64,000 bases of DNA. Origin: Litomosoides sigmodontis. Lineage: Eukaryota; Nematoda; Chromadorea; Rhabditida; Onchocercidae. Position numbers and translations under genes: made by a program. Every line of letters begins with the position of its first letter. Position 1 is the stretch's first letter. The notes beneath the pieces were generated by a model that saw only the letters and a program-made list of their open reading frames with translations, ran no database searches and was not told the DNA's origin. Below, one piece after another: positions 60,509-64,000 of this stretch. Where the stretch lies: positions 1,944,001 through 2,008,000 of the forward strand of contig OY718805.1 in NCBI GenBank assembly GCA_963070105.1, written 5' to 3'.

Positions 60509-63500
60509 ATGCAATGTCATTATGATGTGCTGGAGGTTGATCGTAATGCTGATGATGATACCATCAAAAGATGTTACCGAAAGTTGGCTCTTAAGTGGCA
60601 TCCCGATAAAAATCCAAATAATGTAGAAGAGTGCACAAGGTAAAGTTCCAAATTTCAGATTTGATTGTAGCAAATTGAAGAAGTACTGATGGATTGGTGT
60701 TTATTGTCAGGGTAAGACTGTTTATAAATTCAAGAGGGTTGTTCTGCTTTAAACTGTTAATCCTTCTGGTAGTGTTTTATTTGAACCTACAGCAGAAAAT
60801 TTAAGGTACTTTGCGCTAATACAGCAAGCATACGATGTTTTGAGTGATCCACATGAAAGATTTTGGTACGATCGACACAGGGAAAACATCCTTAGGGGAG
60901 GTTAGTATGAATAGTTTAATATAAATTCCTTAAATACAGCTGTTAATAATGTTTATGAGGGGGGTGACAGTATCCAGTATCGATCTGGTAACTAGGTGGC
61001 AGTTGCTATTCTATATATATATAAGCAAGATGACGGTACTTAGTGTTTCTCTCTTGTCACTGAAATTTTATGTTGTTTAGTAGAACCTTTCTGTAAGCAC
61101 AATAACTGTACATTGTACTATTTTTTTAAAAGTTAACATGAGTCATTGAATTTCTCATTAGATCACAATTTCAGTTCAATCAACATATTTCTATATCCAA
61201 ATGAAAATTTATGCTTTAAATAAGCAATTGTTATTGTTTAGGTGTTGATGATCAGTATGAAGGCAGCAGTCTTAATTTATTTCCTTATTTTACATCAACA
61301 TGCTATTCCGGTTTTGATAGCAGTGATAAGGTAAGTTTTTTGTTGGGGCAAACAATGCATTCTTTTTTGCAGTGCTTTTCAATCGTAAATTTTGTACTCG
61401 GCAAATATAACAGTAAAAAGTAGAAGTGAAAACATATTTGCTTCATTTTATAATTTTATTTTTCAAGAAATATTGCAAAGATTTTAAGAATTTTTGTTTA
61501 TTTAAGGAGTTTCCCAAGACAATTTTAACTGTAAAATAAATGAGGTTTCATATGTTTTGATGGAAATGTTGCAGGGTTTCTATACTATATATAGACAAGT
61601 ATTTGATACTTTAGCATCTGAAGATTATGAATTCTTGGATGGAAAACCTCAAGCATATCCAGGCTTCGGTGATGAGAAGAGCACCTATGACGACGTATGT
61701 AAAATTGCTATCTTGCTGTAGTTTTACAGTGTTATTCTTTTAGTAATAATTGCTGTTTTGTGCAGTAAAAATTAGTAGTCATATAAGCTCAGAAGTAACT
61801 GAGAAATGTTGTTCCTTTTAAGAAATGTTTCTTTACAGGTAGTTGGTCCGTTCTATGCATTCTGGGGAAGCTTCTTCACTGTGCGGTCATTTGCTTGGTT
61901 AGACAAATTTGACATGCGTGATGCAGCAAATCGTCGTGCTGCTAGAGCAATGGAGAAAGAAAACAAGAAATTGAGAGAAGCAAGCAAACGGGAAAGAAAC
62001 GAAGAAATCCGGGTTATTTTTCGAAATGTTTTAGCAATCTTTTGGTAATTTAAAGTGGAGATGGTAAGGTTACTTTCAATTTCCTTAAAATTTTTTGAAA
62101 ACACCATTTGACTATTTTACTTATGAGCAAGATGGGGCTCATCTCTCTAGTCTAGTATTTAATGAAAATCTTTTATTAACATTTCATTACAAGTTTAAGG
62201 CTTTGGTTGCATTTGTACGAAAGCGAGATCCACGGGTTCATGCATACAAAAAAATGTTAGAGGAAAAGCGGTTGGAGCAAGAAAGAAGGATAGAGGAAAA
62301 TAGGAAACTAAAAATTTTGGAGCGGTTAAGGTGATTTTAGAGTTCTTTCAAAAAATGTTAGTTCTTCAGATTGATCTGATAATGTGCAATATGAAAAAAT
62401 ATATTGGCCTCAGTAAGATTAAGTCGATGGTGTTTCATATTTTGAAGATATTAGAAAGGGCGTTGCATTGAGTATATTTTTGTCCTTTATCCATCTATAC
62501 TCACCTACTTCCATTTTAAAGTCAAACTAGTGAATACAAAGAATCAGAAGAGATACGACAGTCACAGTTGGAGAATTTACGTGAAATTGAGGAAGCTTTG
62601 GATGCTGAATTCGGAGGAAGTAATGAGACGGAATTTAATGAAGAATTGCGTTTTTATTGTATATTTTGTGAAAAAACATTCAAAACTGAGTAAGTGATTA
62701 TTAATCCGGCAACAATATTTTTTATCCTCTTTTTGTTCTTCTTTGAGCGACTTCTGCACAATCCTTCCATCATAACGTGTGTTACTTTATTATAGAAAAG
62801 CAATGAACAATCACAAGAGATCGAAAAAGCATAAGGACACAATTACTTTGTTAAAGAAGCATGTAAAGGTACCCACGTTTCATACCAAATTACTCTCATT
62901 TTTGATATGGTTTTGTGTTCAGTTTTTGTAACGAAGTTAATATGTACACATAATATGGTGAGTAATGCCAAATATGAGCATCTCTGTTATTTGTTGTTAT
63001 TTACCAAATTAAAACCAATATTACATGAGGTGTTTTTGAGATCAATCTTTTACACATTCAAATTTAAAATCTTTGCTCTCAAGGACAGTGATGTCTCCTT
63101 ATTACTGACTGACGAAAAAGACATGGAAAATGAAGAAGCCGAAATGGTCAAAAAGAAATCAAAAAAACAAAGACAAAAGGAAAAAAGAAAAGTTGATTGT
63201 GATCCGGAGAAGGCCAGTGACGAGGATGGGTAAGAATAACGACTCTTCTTTAACTTTTCCTATGCAGTTTAATAGTACTCATTTGTTCTGCTTGTTTCCA
63301 ACTTTTGTATGACTTTAAATTAATATTATTTGAGTAGCCAACCAGCCACGTCTGATAAGGAATCGAGCGAAATAATCAGTAAAAATAGTACTGTGGAGTA
63401 TAGCAACAAATGTGCTCTAAGTGATGACGAGGCAAATATATTTTTGAAAGTGTCCAATGAAGTTCCAAAAGCGCCACGATCTGATAATAAAGGTTATCTT

Positions 63501-64000
63501 TTTGATAAAAGAAAATAATAGAGGTTCTTTTTTTGCACCTTTTTGATTCGCGAATGACATATTTGACTGAACATCTAAATAGTTCATTCTCATTTTACTA
63601 AGCTGGAACTTTTCATTCTCTTCTCTTTCTCTGATAATTTTATTCTTCACTTTACATTACTCACTTTATGATAATGTACAAATTAAATAGTGGTGAATGC
63701 TAACATTATTTGGAGTGCTAGTGTCCTGATTGATAAAACAAATCGCAGAATGACTTCATATGGTGCTGATAAAATTCTTGGCTTTGAATTTCCAATTAAA
63801 ATTGCAAACTATTTTTATATTGATAACTGTTTAAAAAGTAATAATAAAAGCAGTTTCAGCTCGAAGGAATAAAGAAAGAGAGGGGACTGCCAGAAATAAT
63901 GAAGGAGGAGAGACAAATTCAAAAAAAGGTACATGTAATCAGTGTGGTAAATTTTTCGAGTCCCGGACAAAATTATTTGCTCATTTGAGGGAGTCTGGAC
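60509..64000 (+). CDS. DNAJC21: DNAJC21-like J-protein (ribosome biogenesis), 3' end outside window
   Basis: Exons 60509-60639, 60806-60900, 61242-61330, 61575-61694, 61839-62012, 62200-62330, 62522-62689, 62796-62868, 63084-63229, 63338-63492, 63860->64000, all GT-AG with agreeing phases. The J domain is at the extreme N-terminus ([42 protein letters not shown]). Then come the family-specific [25 protein letters not shown], a charged coiled-coil stretch ([22 protein letters not shown]), a C2H2 zinc finger (residues 293 on: [23 protein letters not shown]), a Lys/Asp-rich linker, and the start of a second C2H2 finger ([22 protein letters not shown]). Yeast Jjj1 and human DNAJC21 help strip the shuttling factors from late 60S particles in the cytoplasm, with HSP70. 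The nematode counterpart is, I believe, dnj-17. ATG 60509 directly opens the J domain. Confidence 0.93.

Overview
The window reads as AT-rich, intron-rich nuclear DNA of a nematode, most likely a spirurid or filarial worm. The grounds are the many short introns ending in a T-rich stretch plus CAG, initiator ATGs lying a few bases after such an acceptor (as expected for spliced-leader addition), a nematode-style haem peroxidase, an HNF4-like nuclear receptor, and the abundant simple repeats. The clade call is inference; no search could be run. Every gene I can support is on the + strand.

Layout. 0.1-5.3 kb: an animal haem peroxidase, odd in that three successive introns lack a usable GT donor. 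7.4-12.6 kb: a PAT1-family decapping and translational-repression factor (PATL1/patr-1), with relics of internal duplication. 16.5-19.0 kb: inositol-pentakisphosphate 2-kinase (IPPK), whose start codon is overlapped by a short upstream ORF. 19-47 kb: gene-poor and full of simple repeats, including a perfect 900-bp AAT array, a 184-bp CA array and several CA, CT, GTT and TTCC tracts. It holds one unrecognised five-exon gene (29.4-32.6 kb), a perfect 23-bp hairpin and a phased heat-shock-element-like array. 47.0-51.9 kb: an HNF4-like nuclear hormone receptor with a separate N-terminal exon and a long Ser/Pro/Gln-rich tail. 53.6-54.1 kb: a compositionally distinct block, possibly a decayed mobile element. 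54.5-59.5 kb: DNAJC16-like ER J-protein with a thioredoxin-like domain and a membrane segment. 60.5 kb to the window end: DNAJC21-like ribosome-biogenesis J-protein, cut off by the window.

I joined exons by hand. Apart from the peroxidase, every model uses GT-AG introns throughout, and all complete models give a length divisible by three: PATL1 796 aa, IPPK 514 aa, unknown 292 aa, receptor 604 aa, DNAJC16 840 aa. The genes do not form one pathway. PATL1 (mRNA decay), IPPK (InsP6, also tied to mRNA export) and DNAJC21 (60S maturation) touch RNA and ribosome biology, and the two J-proteins lie head to tail. No convincing prokaryotic, viral, CRISPR, tRNA or rRNA feature was seen. The most unusual signals are the anomalous peroxidase splice sites, the perfect 300-copy AAT array, the perfect hairpin, the phased heat-shock-like array and the IPPK upstream ORF.
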